A stretch of 64,000 nucleotides of DNA from Pseudomonas sp. TH43 (lineage in GTDB: Bacteria; Pseudomonadota; Gammaproteobacteria; Pseudomonadales; Pseudomonadaceae). The stretch spans positions 310,001-374,000 of the forward strand of contig NZ_JAEKFI010000005.1 of NCBI RefSeq assembly GCF_016650635.1. The letters are read 5' to 3'. Below the pieces are notes generated by a model. That model saw only the letters and a list, made by a program, of their open reading frames with translations, ran no database searches and was not told the DNA's origin. Below, one piece after another: positions 34,535 through 43,091 of the stretch (position 1 is its first letter; each line of letters opens with the position of its first letter). Made by a program: the position numbers and the translations under genes.

Positions 34535-35359
34535 TTAGAGGTTGACCACGTTGACGAAGCGCGAAGCCACCGTCTCGTCGATCTTCAGGCTGGTGAAGTC
34601 GAACAGGTTGCGGTCGGCCAGTTGCGACGGGATCACGTTCTGCAGACTGCGGAAGATGCTTTCAGTTCGACCGGGCGTCTTGCGTTCCCAGTCCAGAAGC
34701 ATTTCCTTGACCACCTGACGCTGCAGGTTTTCCTGCGAACCGCAGAGGTTGCACGGGATGATCGGGAATGCCTTCAAGTCCGAATAGGCCTGAATGTCTT
34801 TCTCGTTGCAGTAGGCCAGCGGGCGGATCACCACGTTGCGGCCGTCATCGGCGCGCAGCTTCGGTGGCATCGCCTTGAGGCTGCCGTTGAAGAACATGTT
34901 GAGGAAAAACGTCTCGACGATGTCGTCACGGTGATGACCGAGGGCCATTTTGGTCGCGCCGATTTCGTCGGCGAAGGTGTACAGCGTGCCGCGACGCAGG
35001 CGCGAGCACAGCGAGCACGTGGTCTTGCCTTCCGGGATCAGTTCCTTGACCACCGAGTACGTGTCTTTCTCGACGATGTGGTACTCGACACCCAACTCTT
35101 TCAGATAGGCCGGCAGCACGTGCTCGGGAAAGCCCGGCTGTTTCTGGTCCATGTTCACCGCGACGATCTCGAATTTGATCGGCGCAACCTTCTGCAGGTG
35201 CAGCAGCACATCAAGCATGGTGTAGCTGTCCTTGCCCCCGGACAGGCAGACCATGACCTTGTCGCCGTCTTCAATCATGTTGAAGTCAGCAACCGCTTCG
35301 CCGGCCTGACGGCGCAGGCGCTTTTGCAGTTTGTTCTGGTTGACCGTAAGAGTGCCCAT
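34535..35359 (-). CDS. ttcA: tRNA 2-thiocytidine(32) synthetase TtcA
   Basis: A 274-residue cytosolic enzyme that thiolates C32 in certain tRNAs. The PP-loop SGGKDS is at residues 40-45. CSLCSRLRRG provides the CxxC pair for the 4Fe-4S cluster and PCNLCGSQENLQR is the second conserved CxxC. I start at the ATG at 35359 because the family begins MGTLTVNQN; a longer in-frame reading upstream is translated repeat DNA. It is flanked by GTGGCGAGGGG-type repeats on both sides and is apparently monocistronic. Confidence 0.95.
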   Translation of the reverse strand: MGTLTVNQNKLQKRLRRQAGEAVADFNMIEDGDKVMVCLSGGKDSYTMLDVLLHLQKVAPIKFEIVAVNMDQKQPGFPEHVLPAYLKELGVEYHIVEKDTYSVVKELIPEGKTTCSLCSRLRRGTLYTFADEIGATKMALGHHRDDIVETFFLNMFFNGSLKAMPPKLRADDGRNVVIRPLAYCNEKDIQAYSDLKAFPIIPCNLCGSQENLQRQVVKEMLLDWERKTPGRTESIFRSLQNVIPSQLADRNLFDFTSLKIDETVASRFVNVVNL

Positions 35360-35426
35360 GACGCGAAATCCGTGAGGTGTGACGAAAGGCCGGCATTTTA
35401 CGCAAAAACCCTGGATGCGCGAAGCA

Positions 35427-35563
35427 CCTGTGGCAAGGGGATTTATCCCCGTTGGGTTGCGAAGCAGCCCCAAAACCTGCGACCTCGGTTTGCCTGACAC
35501 TGTGCGGTGTATTGCTTGGCGACTGCTGCGCAGCCGAACGGGGATAAATACCCTCGCCACAAA
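35427..35563. repeat. Inverted intergenic repeat (GTGGCGAGGGGA type)
   Basis: CCTGTGGCAAGGGGATTTAT from 35427 mirrors GGGGATAAATACCCTCGCCAC ending at 35559-35563. Inner parts are GGGTTGCGAAGCAGCCC and CTGCTGCGCAGCCG. It lies between the ttcA start and the Yip1 gene; no coding region is seen in 35360-35784. Confidence 0.75.
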
Positions 35564-35673
35564 AGTGTTTCAAGCTAAAAAATGCCGTCCCCACAAGACC
35601 TCAAGGCGATTAAGCCATGTGTTTACAGCGCGATTTGCTCTAAGCCCCTATTACCTGTGCGGTTAAGTCCTTT

Positions 35674-35695
35674 CTATACTGCGACATAAGGTCGC
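35674..35695 (+). promoter_or_regulatory. Candidate sigma-S-type -10 and adjacent inverted repeat upstream of the Yip1 gene
   Basis: CTATACT at 35674-35680 matches the extended -10 preferred by RpoS. GCGAC-ATAAG-GTCGC at 35681-35695 follows. They lie about 105 bases before the gene. No good -35 is visible, which suits RpoS but is weak evidence. Confidence 0.35.
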
Positions 35696-35784
35696 ACACA
35701 TCTAAAGACCTGAATTTGCTCGGCCTCGTTGGCCCGTAGGCGCTCCGTTGGGGGGCGATGGCAATAACAAGAGGAGTGACTGGC

Positions 35785-36387
35785 ATGATCCATCACGTAG
35801 TGGGACTTTTTACCCACCCCGATCAGGAATGGAAGGAAATCCGTGGCGACCAAGAGGAAAGCATCAGCCACATGTACCTCACGCACACGCTGATTCTGGC
35901 GGCGATCCCCGCTGTCTCGGCGTTTATCGGAACCACGCAGGTCGGCTGGGTGATCGGCAACCGCGCGCCGGTGATGCTCACCGTTGAAAGCGCTGTGTGG
36001 ATGACCGTCATGTCGTACCTGGCAATGCTCGGCGGTGTCGCGGTGATGGGTGCCTTCGTGCACTGGATGGCCCGCACTTACGACGCCAACCCGAGCCTGG
36101 CCCGTTGCGTGGCCTTCGCCACTTACACCGCGACACCGTTGTTTGTCGGTGGGCTGGCGGCGCTGTACCCGCATATGTGGCTGGGGATGATCGTCGGCAC
36201 AGCGGCCATCTGCTACACGGTTTACCTGTTGTATGTGGGGCTGCCGACCTTCATGAATATTCCGTCGGATGAAGGTTTTCTGTTCTCGAGCTCGGTACTG
36301 GCGGTGGGTCTGGTGGTACTGGTCGCCATCATGGCGTTCACCGTGATTGTCTGGGGACTGGGCGTTGGTCCCGTCTATACGAACTGA
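35785..36387 (+). CDS. Yip1-family membrane protein
   Basis: A 200-residue inner-membrane protein with five hydrophobic segments (LILAAIPAVSAFIGTTQVGW; VMLTVESAVWMTVMSYLAMLGGVAVMGAFVHW; VAFATYTATPLFVGGLAALY; LGMIVGTAAICYTVYLLYVGLP; VLAVGLVVLVAIMAFTVIVWGL). The Yip1 N-terminal motif MIHHVVGLFTHPDQEWKEI is present. Function in bacteria is unknown. AGAGGAG lies eight bases before the ATG at 35785, deciding the start over an upstream ATG at 35758. A hairpin follows the stop. Confidence 0.85.
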   Translation: MIHHVVGLFTHPDQEWKEIRGDQEESISHMYLTHTLILAAIPAVSAFIGTTQVGWVIGNRAPVMLTVESAVWMTVMSYLAMLGGVAVMGAFVHWMARTYDANPSLARCVAFATYTATPLFVGGLAALYPHMWLGMIVGTAAICYTVYLLYVGLPTFMNIPSDEGFLFSSSVLAVGLVVLVAIMAFTVIVWGLGVGPVYTN

Positions 36388-36404
36388 CACGACAGACTAA
36401 CCAG

Positions 36405-36425
36405 AGGCCGCCGCGAGGCGGCCTT
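36405..36425 (+). terminator. Probable terminator hairpin after the Yip1 gene
   Basis: AGGCCGCC-GCGA-GGCGGCCT: a perfect eight-base GC stem followed by TTGTCATTT. The T-run is weak. Confidence 0.55.
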
Positions 36426-36514
36426 GTCATTTGCAGGATGACCATTCGGCAGCTCGGCGATTCGCAAGTCCTCAGGGTTGCGGCATACTCGACGCCTCTG
36501 GAGATCCATCAAGC

Positions 36515-37009
36515 ATGCCCGAGCAACTCAATACCCGCGTCGAAGACTGTTACCAACTCGCTGAATCCTTTTTCAAACGTCATTTCCCACGCCCCGTCGT
36601 CAGTCTCAAGCTGCGCGGGCAAAAAGCCGGTGTCGCTCATCTGCACGAGAATCTGCTGCGCTTCAATCCTCAGTTGTACCGGGAAAACACCGAGCATTTC
36701 CTCAAGCAGACCGTGGCCCACGAAGTCGCGCACTTGATCGCCCACCAATTGTTTGGCGACCGTATCCAGCCGCATGGCGAAGAGTGGCAATTGATCATGC
36801 GCGGCGTTTACGAACTGCCACCGGATCGTTGCCACACTTATGCGATCAAGCGCCGCAGTGTGACGCGCTATATCTACAAGTGCCCGTGTGTGGACAGTGA
36901 TTTTCCATTCTCGGCGCAGCGCCATAGCTTGGTGCGGCAGGGGCGGCGGTATTTGTGTCGCCGATGCCGCAACACGTTGGTGTTCAGTGGTGAGATGCGG
37001 GTGGAATGA
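36515..37009 (+). CDS. sprT: SprT family zinc metalloprotease
   Basis: A 164-residue SprT-like protein. The zinc-protease motif HEVAH is at residues 69-73 (LKQTVAHEVAHLIAHQLFG). A C-terminal zinc ribbon (YKCPC ... YLCRRCRNTL) completes the SprT layout, as in eukaryotic Spartan-type DNA-protein-crosslink proteases. The bacterial function is not settled. The start at 36515 (MPEQLNTRVEDCYQ) is chosen on homology; the Shine-Dalgarno is poor, and longer in-frame readings add unlikely sequence. Confidence 0.88.
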   Translation: MPEQLNTRVEDCYQLAESFFKRHFPRPVVSLKLRGQKAGVAHLHENLLRFNPQLYRENTEHFLKQTVAHEVAHLIAHQLFGDRIQPHGEEWQLIMRGVYELPPDRCHTYAIKRRSVTRYIYKCPCVDSDFPFSAQRHSLVRQGRRYLCRRCRNTLVFSGEMRVE

Positions 37010-37037
37010 TCACAATCTGTGTCGGTCACACTGACCT

Positions 37038-37103
37038 CTTCGCGAGCAGGCTCGCTCCCACCTTGAAATGCATTCACCTGTGGGAGTGAGCCTGCTCGCG
37101 AAA
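37038..37103. repeat. REP doublet
   Basis: CTTCGCGAGCAGGCTCGCTC at 37038 and inverted GGGAGTGAGCCTGCTCGCGA ending at about 37103, between the convergent sprT and CaiB-type genes. Confidence 0.8.
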
Positions 37104-37118
37104 GAGCCGGTATAGGCG

Positions 37119-38300
37119 CTAGAGAATGACCTTGGCTGAACGCAATTCAGCAATCCGCTCAGGACTAAATCCCAACTCCGCCAACACCTGATCCGTATGC
37201 TGCCCCAACACCGCGCCAACATGCCGCGGCGCCGGCAACGCCTCGGAAAACTTCAATGGACAGGCCATCTGCGCCTGCGCCGTGCCATCCCCACGCGGCA
37301 CCTGCGTCACCAGTTCACGCGCCTGCAACTGCGGATGGCGCACGGCCTCACCGACACTCAACACCGGCTCGACACACGCATCGATCCCAGCGAATAGCTC
37401 GCACAGTTCAGTAAAATCATGCTTCTCGAACTCGACCTTCAACGCCTCTTTCAACGCTTGCTGCTGCTCGGGCCTGGGTGACAACCCCTGCGCCGCCAAC
37501 TCCGGCCGCCCCAGTGCCGAACACAGTTGTTGCATGAACCCCGGCTCCAGACTGCCCACCGACATCCAGCGCCCATCCCGCGAACGGTAATAGTCGTAAA
37601 AGCTGCCGCCATTGAGCATCTGATCTTCCCACTCAGGCTCAACGCCACAAGCCAGATAACCCGCACCGGCCATGGCATTCAGGCTGAACGCGCAATCGGT
37701 CATGCTCACGTCCAGGTGCGTGCCCTGCCCGCTCTGTTGTCGGGCAATTACCGCCGCGAGCAGACCGATCACGCCATGCAGCGAGCCGCCGGCGATATCC
37801 GCCACCTGCATGCCCAGCGGCAACGGCCCGCTGTCGGCGCGGCCGGTGTAGCTGGAGAGCCCGGCCAGCGCCAGGTAATTGATGTCGTGCCCGGCGCGAT
37901 CCTTGTACGGCCCGGTCTGGCCGTAACCGGTGATCGATACGTAAATCAGCTTCGGGTTGATCGCCTTCAACGCTTCGTAACCCAGGCCCAGACGCTCCAT
38001 CACACCGGGGCGAAATTGCTCCAGGACGATGTCGTAATCGGCCAGCAACTGCTTGATCACGTTCAGCGCCTCGGGCTGCTTCAGGTCCAGCGCCAGGCTG
38101 CGTTTATTGCGGTTCAGATACGCATGACTGGCCGATACCCCACCATCGTGCGGCGGCAAGACCCGCAGCAGATCCATGCGCGTCGGCGATTCGATACGCA
38201 GTACCTCGGCGCCCATGTCCGCCAGCAACAGCGAGGCGAAGGGGCCGGGCAACAACGTCGAGAAATCGAGAATCTTCAGTGAGGCCAGCGGTGCAGACAT
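37119..38300 (-). CDS. CaiB/BaiF family CoA-transferase, alpha-methylacyl-CoA racemase-like
   Basis: A 393-residue class III CoA-transferase-fold enzyme. The N-terminal DFSTLLPGPFASLLLADMGAEVLRIE is the CoA-binding Rossmann half. GHDINYLALAG places Asp139, the equivalent of the catalytic His/Asp region in alpha-methylacyl-CoA racemases, so racemisation of a 2-methylacyl-CoA is more likely than carnitine-type transfer. No acyl-CoA dehydrogenase or ligase is adjacent. AAGGAG lies eight bases before the ATG at 38300, deciding the start. Confidence 0.8.
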   Translation of the reverse strand: MSAPLASLKILDFSTLLPGPFASLLLADMGAEVLRIESPTRMDLLRVLPPHDGGVSASHAYLNRNKRSLALDLKQPEALNVIKQLLADYDIVLEQFRPGVMERLGLGYEALKAINPKLIYVSITGYGQTGPYKDRAGHDINYLALAGLSSYTGRADSGPLPLGMQVADIAGGSLHGVIGLLAAVIARQQSGQGTHLDVSMTDCAFSLNAMAGAGYLACGVEPEWEDQMLNGGSFYDYYRSRDGRWMSVGSLEPGFMQQLCSALGRPELAAQGLSPRPEQQQALKEALKVEFEKHDFTELCELFAGIDACVEPVLSVGEAVRHPQLQARELVTQVPRGDGTAQAQMACPLKFSEALPAPRHVGAVLGQHTDQVLAELGFSPERIAELRSAKVIL

Positions 38301-38404
38301 GGGCAAGCTCCTTGGACGATGCACTCAGCCTAGGCAGCCATTGCCGATGCAGCAATCACCGGATATGTCAGCGGGTGTGACCGTTACGCTCAAATCGCAG
38401 GCAA

Positions 38405-38430
38405 TAAAAAACCTGCCAAAGCAGGTTTTT
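38405..38430 (-). terminator. Intrinsic terminator of dctA
   Basis: AAAAACCTGC-CAAA-GCAGGTTTTT: a seven-base stem with T-runs on both strands, 58 bases after the dctA stop. It may also end transcripts from the other side. Confidence 0.8.
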
Positions 38431-38438
38431 CAGTCCAT

Positions 38439-38470
38439 CTGTGGCGAGGGAGCAAGCTCCCCCGCCACAG
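38439..38470. repeat. Short inverted repeat (GTGGCGAGGGA type)
   Basis: CTGTGGCGAGGGAGCAAGCT continues into CCCCCGCCACAG, forming one compact hairpin of the same family as the longer units elsewhere. Confidence 0.7.
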
Positions 38471-38487
38471 GATGTTACCCAATGCAG

Positions 38488-39822
38488 TTACTTGACGCTG
38501 CTCGGGGTTGGGCCTTCAGCCACACCCAGGTCATCTTCAGGGCGGGTATCAGCGATACCGCGGCCACCCGAAGCCAGTTCGGCGTCGAGTACGTCGGTGT
38601 CCAGCTCTTTGACCCACTTGGCTACGACGATGGTCGCCACAGCGTTACCGACCAGGTTGGTCAGTGCACGTGCTTCGGACATGAAGCGGTCGATACCGAG
38701 GATCAGCGCCAAACCGGCCACCGGCAGATGACCTACCGCCGACAGGGTCGCTGCCAGCACGATGAAGCCCGAACCGGTCACACCGGCTGCGCCTTTGGAG
38801 GACAGCAGCAACACCACCAGCAGAGTGATCTGGTGAGTGATGTCCATGTGCGTGTCGGTTGCCTGAGCAATGAACACGGCGGCCATGGTCAGGTAGATCG
38901 CGGTACCGTCGAGGTTGAACGAGTAACCGGTCGGGATCACCAGACCCACTACCGATTTCTTCGCGCCCAGACGCTCCATCTTGATCAGCATGCGTGGCAG
39001 TACCGATTCCGACGACGAGGTGCCGAGGACGATCAGCAGCTCTTCACGGATGTAGCGGATCATCTTCAGTACGCTGAAGCCATGAGCGCGGGCGATACCG
39101 CCGAGCACGATCAGCACGAACAGCAGGCAAGTGATGTAGAAGCAGATCATCAGTTGACCCAGTTGCACCAGCGAGCCGACACCGTAGGCACCGATGGTGA
39201 ACGCCATCGCACCGAAGGCACCGATTGGCGCGAGCTTCATGATCATGTTGATGATGTTGAACATCACGTGAGCGAAGCGATCGATGAAGTCGAGGATCGG
39301 CTTGCCGTAGGCACCCAGGCGGTGCAGGGCGAAACCGAAGATCACCGAGAACATCAGCACTTGCAGGATGTCGCCCGTAGCGAACGCGCCGACGATAGTG
39401 GTCGGGATCACGTTGAGCAGGAAGCCGACAACGCTCTGGTCAGCGCCAGCTGCGACGTAGGAGGCGACTTTCGAGGCATCGAGGGTAGCAACGTCGATGT
39501 GCATGCCGTTGCCCGGCTGCACGATGTTGACCACGACCAGACCGACCAGCAGAGCGATGGTCGAGACGATTTCGAAGTACAGGAGTGCGTAACCACCGGT
39601 CTTGCCGACAGACTTCATGCTCTGCATGCCGGCGATGCCGCTGACCACGGTGCAGAAGATGATTGGAGCGATGATCATTTTGATCAGTTTGATGAACCCG
39701 TCACCCAGCGGCTTTACGGCCACACCGAACTGCGGGTAGTAATGACCGAGCGCGATACCGATGATGATTGCGATGATCACCTGGAAATACAGGGATTTGT
39801 ACAGTGGCTGACGAGTCGTCAT
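38488..39822 (-). CDS. dctA: C4-dicarboxylate:cation symporter DctA
   Basis: A 444-residue inner-membrane transporter of the glutamate/dicarboxylate:cation symporter family, importing succinate, fumarate and malate. Diagnostic stretches are KMIIAPIIFCTVVSGIAGM, TSSSESVLPRMLIKMERLG (serine-rich hairpin), GYSFNLDGTAIYLTMAAVFIAQ and LLSSKGAAGVTGSGFIVLAAT. The start at 39822 has GAGGAA upstream; an upstream in-frame extension of 74 residues is non-homologous. A textbook sigma54 promoter lies at 39969-39983, with paired palindromes further upstream. This suits DctB/DctD control, although no dctBD genes are in the window. Confidence 0.96.
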   Translation of the reverse strand: MTTRQPLYKSLYFQVIIAIIIGIALGHYYPQFGVAVKPLGDGFIKLIKMIIAPIIFCTVVSGIAGMQSMKSVGKTGGYALLYFEIVSTIALLVGLVVVNIVQPGNGMHIDVATLDASKVASYVAAGADQSVVGFLLNVIPTTIVGAFATGDILQVLMFSVIFGFALHRLGAYGKPILDFIDRFAHVMFNIINMIMKLAPIGAFGAMAFTIGAYGVGSLVQLGQLMICFYITCLLFVLIVLGGIARAHGFSVLKMIRYIREELLIVLGTSSSESVLPRMLIKMERLGAKKSVVGLVIPTGYSFNLDGTAIYLTMAAVFIAQATDTHMDITHQITLLVVLLLSSKGAAGVTGSGFIVLAATLSAVGHLPVAGLALILGIDRFMSEARALTNLVGNAVATIVVAKWVKELDTDVLDAELASGGRGIADTRPEDDLGVAEGPTPSSVK

Positions 39823-39968
39823 TGCATGTTTCCTCAAGAGCCCCGCGTGGCAACATCCATCTGTTACGCCGCGAAACCTGAATTGCGAACCCTCCTGCAC
39901 TGGAGGGATTTGTTGTTGGAGCGGCGTTTTCCGGACGGGATAAACGCACGCTTCTGTCGCTTTTAATC

Positions 39969-39983
39969 GCAAACGCCGTGCCA
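39969..39983 (-). promoter_or_regulatory. Sigma54 promoter of dctA
   Basis: On the minus strand TGGCACG-GCGT-TTGC has GG and GC exactly ten bases apart and matches the -24/-12 consensus. The predicted transcript start leaves a leader of about 135 bases. Confidence 0.85.
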
Positions 39984-40039
39984 CTTTGGTGCATTTCGCA
40001 GCAAGCCTTTTGACATCAAGGGCTGCAGGCCTTTTCAGT

Positions 40040-40118
40040 GTCACCGTTTGGTGACTTGTATGTGGCGGATTTCCGCCAACTCGCCGTTTCTCGTCCTACA
40101 ATTTGGCGGAAATCCGCC
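40040..40118. promoter_or_regulatory. Palindrome cluster in the dctA-araC divergent region
   Basis: Three palindromes: GTCACC-GTTT-GGTGAC (40040-40055), GGCGGATTTCCGCC (40064-40077) and GGCGGAAATCCGCC (40105-40118). With their flanking bases the last two are perfect reverse complements over 16 bases (40064-40079 and 40103-40118). They lie 57-135 bases upstream of the dctA -24 box, the usual enhancer distance, and 58-136 bases before the AraC gene. Confidence 0.7.
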
Positions 40119-40175
40119 TTGTTGCTCAAACCGCCCCCGGCTACCATCCGGCGCCAGAGGAAGGATTTGCCGCTT

Positions 40176-41174
40176 ATGCGCGAACGCACCATCGCCAGTC
40201 ATTTCGCCCGTGCCGCCCTCGGTGGCGCACGCCGCCTGGGGTTCGACTATTCGGGCCTGCTGCTGCAATTGGGCATCAACCCGGAATTGCTCGACGAGCC
40301 TCGCGCACGCCTCGCGCCCGAACAGTTCACTCAGTTGATCCAAGGCCTGTGGCTGGCGCTGGACGATGAATACCTGGGTTTCGGCAACGCACCGAGCAAG
40401 CCCGGCAGCTTCGCGATGATGTGCCACGCCTCGATCCACTGCCGCAATCTGGAGAAGGCTCTGCAACGTGGTTTATTGTTTTATAGCTTATTCCCGCAGG
40501 GCCCGCGCCTGACCCTGAGCCGCGAAGACGAATGGGTGCGTTTGAGCCTCGATGATTCGCAATTGTGGGATCCGGATCACTTTCTCACCGAGAGTTTGCT
40601 GGTGATCTGGCATCGGCTTGGCAGTTGGCTGATTGGCCAGCGGATTCGCCTGGAACAGGTGACATTCAGCTATCCGCGCCCCGAGCACGGGGCTGAATAC
40701 GATTTGCTGTTCCCTTGCCCGATGATGTTCGGCAGCGAGCAGAGCAGCCTGCTGTTTCACAGCCGTTATCTGTCCATGCCGTTGTTACAGGACGAACGCA
40801 CGCTCAAGCATTTCCTCGAACGCTCCCCCGCCGACTTGCTTTCACGCCCGGACGATGGCGACAGCCTGACCAGCCGCTTGCGCCGTTTGCTCAGCCGCGA
40901 CAGTGCGAGTTGGCCGGATCTTGAGGCAGTGGCGGCGCATATGCATATCAGCCCGCAGACGTTGCGTCGGCATTTGCGTGAGGAAGGCAGCAGTTTTCAG
41001 GAGTTGAAGGATCAGTTGCGGCGGGATATCGCCATTTATCATTTGGGGCGGGCGGATCTGTCGTTGCAGCAGATTGCCGAGCAGTTGGGGTTTTCCGAGC
41101 CTTCGGCGTTTCACCGCGCTTTCAAGAAGTGGACGGGGCTGACTCCGGGGGCTTATCGGGCGCAGGAGCAGTGA
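40176..41174 (+). CDS. AraC-family transcriptional regulator
   Basis: A 332-residue regulator. The N-terminal arabinose-binding-like domain (MRERTIASHFARAALGGARRLGFDYSGLL, typical of OruR/ArgR-type Pseudomonas AraC proteins) is followed by two helix-turn-helix motifs at the C-terminus (DLEAVAAHMHISPQTLRRHLREEGSSFQELKDQLR; LSLQQIAEQLGFSEPSAFHRAFKKWTGLTPGAYR). AGGAAGGA lies upstream of the ATG at 40176. It is divergent from dctA, and the palindromes between them are candidate binding sites. The target genes are unknown. Confidence 0.88.
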   Translation: MRERTIASHFARAALGGARRLGFDYSGLLLQLGINPELLDEPRARLAPEQFTQLIQGLWLALDDEYLGFGNAPSKPGSFAMMCHASIHCRNLEKALQRGLLFYSLFPQGPRLTLSREDEWVRLSLDDSQLWDPDHFLTESLLVIWHRLGSWLIGQRIRLEQVTFSYPRPEHGAEYDLLFPCPMMFGSEQSSLLFHSRYLSMPLLQDERTLKHFLERSPADLLSRPDDGDSLTSRLRRLLSRDSASWPDLEAVAAHMHISPQTLRRHLREEGSSFQELKDQLRRDIAIYHLGRADLSLQQIAEQLGFSEPSAFHRAFKKWTGLTPGAYRAQEQ

Positions 41175-41744
41175 GGGGGAATGGAGGATTCTGCGGCCTG
41201 AAACAGCTTGGGGGGTTGGGGTTTGGATTTGGGTTTGGGTTTGGGTTTGGGGGCATATCCGTTGCTGCGGTTAGGGCTTCTTGCGGTTTCGCTCTTACAG
41301 CGACTCACTTTTCCAAACGCCGAAAAGCAAGGCAAAAGGCTTGCCCCCCGGCGTACGGCACTTCGCCGAGGCTCAGTGTTCGGGCTGAAGATCAAGAGCC
41401 CCTCACCCTAGCTCTCCCAAAACGTCGAACCGCCCGTAGGGAGAGGGGACTGACCGAGATGTTTGGGAGAGTTACGCCGACGTGAAATACCGAGTCGAAC
41501 TCAGATTCTGAAAGGCTCACAAATCGGCTCCCTCTCCTCGGGGAGAGGGCTGGGGTGAGGGGGCAAACCCAACACATGCCGTGGCGAGGGGATTTATCCC
41601 CGTTCGGCGGCGCAGCCGTCGTAAGACCGGTGAACTCGATCTGTCTGAAACGCTTGAGATCCTGGGGGCTGCTGCGCAACCCAACGGGGATAAATCCCCT
41701 CGCCACAAGGGAGATGAGTTGGGTCAAAAAACCAGCCCCCACCC
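41175..41744. repeat. Repeat-rich intergenic region
   Basis: No gene is supported. It holds a G-rich telomere-like tract (41210-41253), a 100-base dispersed repeat (about 41251-41350) with an inverted relative at 54248-54350, a composite GGGAGAGGG repeat pair (41397-41563), and a long GTGGCGAGGGG-type inverted pair (41581-41708). Confidence 0.7.
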
Positions 41745-43091
41745 TCAAACCGCAGGAAAATGAATCCTGAATGCCGCCCCACCCATCGGCGAATCACCCA
41801 GCGCCAGTTTGGCGTTGTAGCTTTCGATAATGTCCTTGACCACCGCCAACCCGATCCCCTGCCCCGGATGCTGGGCATCCAGCCGCTCACCGCGCTCAAG
41901 AATCCGCGCACGCTGATCCGGCGGCACCCCCGGGCCGTCATCCTCCACACACAGCTCAACCCCGGCGAGACTTTCGCGCACGCTGATGCGCACCTCGCCC
42001 AGACACAGCCGATAAGCGTTTTCCAGCAAGTTACCCATCATCTCGAGCAACGCACCCTGCTCGATCGGCACGTAGCAATGCTCGGGCAGATCAAACGCCA
42101 CGCGCACGCGTTTGTCGCGGTAGACCTTGTCCAGCGTGTCACAGAGGCTTTTCAGTACGGGTTGCAGGCGCACCTGATGGCGCACCAGACCGCTTTTGCG
42201 CAAGCTCGCGCGTTGCAGTTGATAGCTGATCTGCTGGCTCATGCGCTCGATCTGACTTTGCAGCACCCAGGCCTGATCGCGATCTTCGGGGCGTTGAGCC
42301 ATGTCCTCACTGACGCCTTGCAGCACCGCCAACGGGGTTTTCAGGCTGTGGGCGAGATCGTCGAGCGAGTCGCGATAACGACTGCGCTGCTGACGCTCAC
42401 TGAGCAGCAAACGGTTGAGCGAGCCGGTCAGGCGCAACAGCTCACGCGGGTGTTGTTCGGTGAGACTTTCGCGGGTGCCGCCTTCGATTTCGTCGAGTTC
42501 CTGACTCAGTCGACGCAAGGCTTTGAGGCCCCAGGTCAGGCCGATCCATAGCAGCGCCAGCAAAACCAGCAAGGCCGCGCCGAAACCCAGATAGAGATTC
42601 TCGCGCAAGCCTTCGAGGGTGCTTTCGTACTCGCGCACCGGTTGCAGGGCGACGATGCTGAACGCCGCACTTTTACCGCCGAGCAGTTTGACTTCAACGT
42701 CATAGACGAAGAATTCCTGACCGTTGGCCTCGCGGATCCGCGCGAACTCGTTGCCAAGGCCGTCGTAGCGCGGCTTGTAATTGATCTGCTCTTCCTGGGT
42801 GGCTTTCGAGCGCCAGACCAGATGCCCTTCGCGGTCGTAGATGTAACCGAGCAAGCGGAAGTCAGTGAGATTGAAGCGTTCATCCGGTAGCTGGTTGGGC
42901 ATTACCAGTCGACCGTTTTCAATGCGCGCGGCAGAGATCAGCGTGGTGACGTCAGAGGCCAAACGCTGTTCGATCGAATCCTGCAACGCGAGGCTGAAGG
43001 CGCCCTGCATCGCCGGGAGCAAGGCGAGCATGAACAACACCGCCAACGTGGTGGCGGCGAGCATCAGCCGGACGCGAAGCGAACGAATCAA
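41745..43091 (-). CDS. phoQ: Sensor histidine kinase PhoQ
   Basis: A 448-residue inner-membrane kinase that senses low Mg2+ and cationic peptides. TM1 is about residues 10-30, an acidic periplasmic domain follows, TM2 is about 167-187, then HAMP. HisKA contains LDDLAHSLKTPLAVLQ (the PhoQ-type HSLKTP box) and HATPase carries NLLENAYRLC, DDGPGVP and GQGIGLAVV. Its ATG overlaps the phoP stop by four bases. The oprH-phoP-phoQ order is the conserved Pseudomonas operon. Confidence 0.95.
   Translation of the reverse strand: MIRSLRVRLMLAATTLAVLFMLALLPAMQGAFSLALQDSIEQRLASDVTTLISAARIENGRLVMPNQLPDERFNLTDFRLLGYIYDREGHLVWRSKATQEEQINYKPRYDGLGNEFARIREANGQEFFVYDVEVKLLGGKSAAFSIVALQPVREYESTLEGLRENLYLGFGAALLVLLALLWIGLTWGLKALRRLSQELDEIEGGTRESLTEQHPRELLRLTGSLNRLLLSERQQRSRYRDSLDDLAHSLKTPLAVLQGVSEDMAQRPEDRDQAWVLQSQIERMSQQISYQLQRASLRKSGLVRHQVRLQPVLKSLCDTLDKVYRDKRVRVAFDLPEHCYVPIEQGALLEMMGNLLENAYRLCLGEVRISVRESLAGVELCVEDDGPGVPPDQRARILERGERLDAQHPGQGIGLAVVKDIIESYNAKLALGDSPMGGAAFRIHFPAV

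Noticed and set aside
38176..39966. A 596-codon open frame antisense to dctA
   Set aside because: A shadow of dctA with no family signature and an extreme His/Asp/Gln composition.
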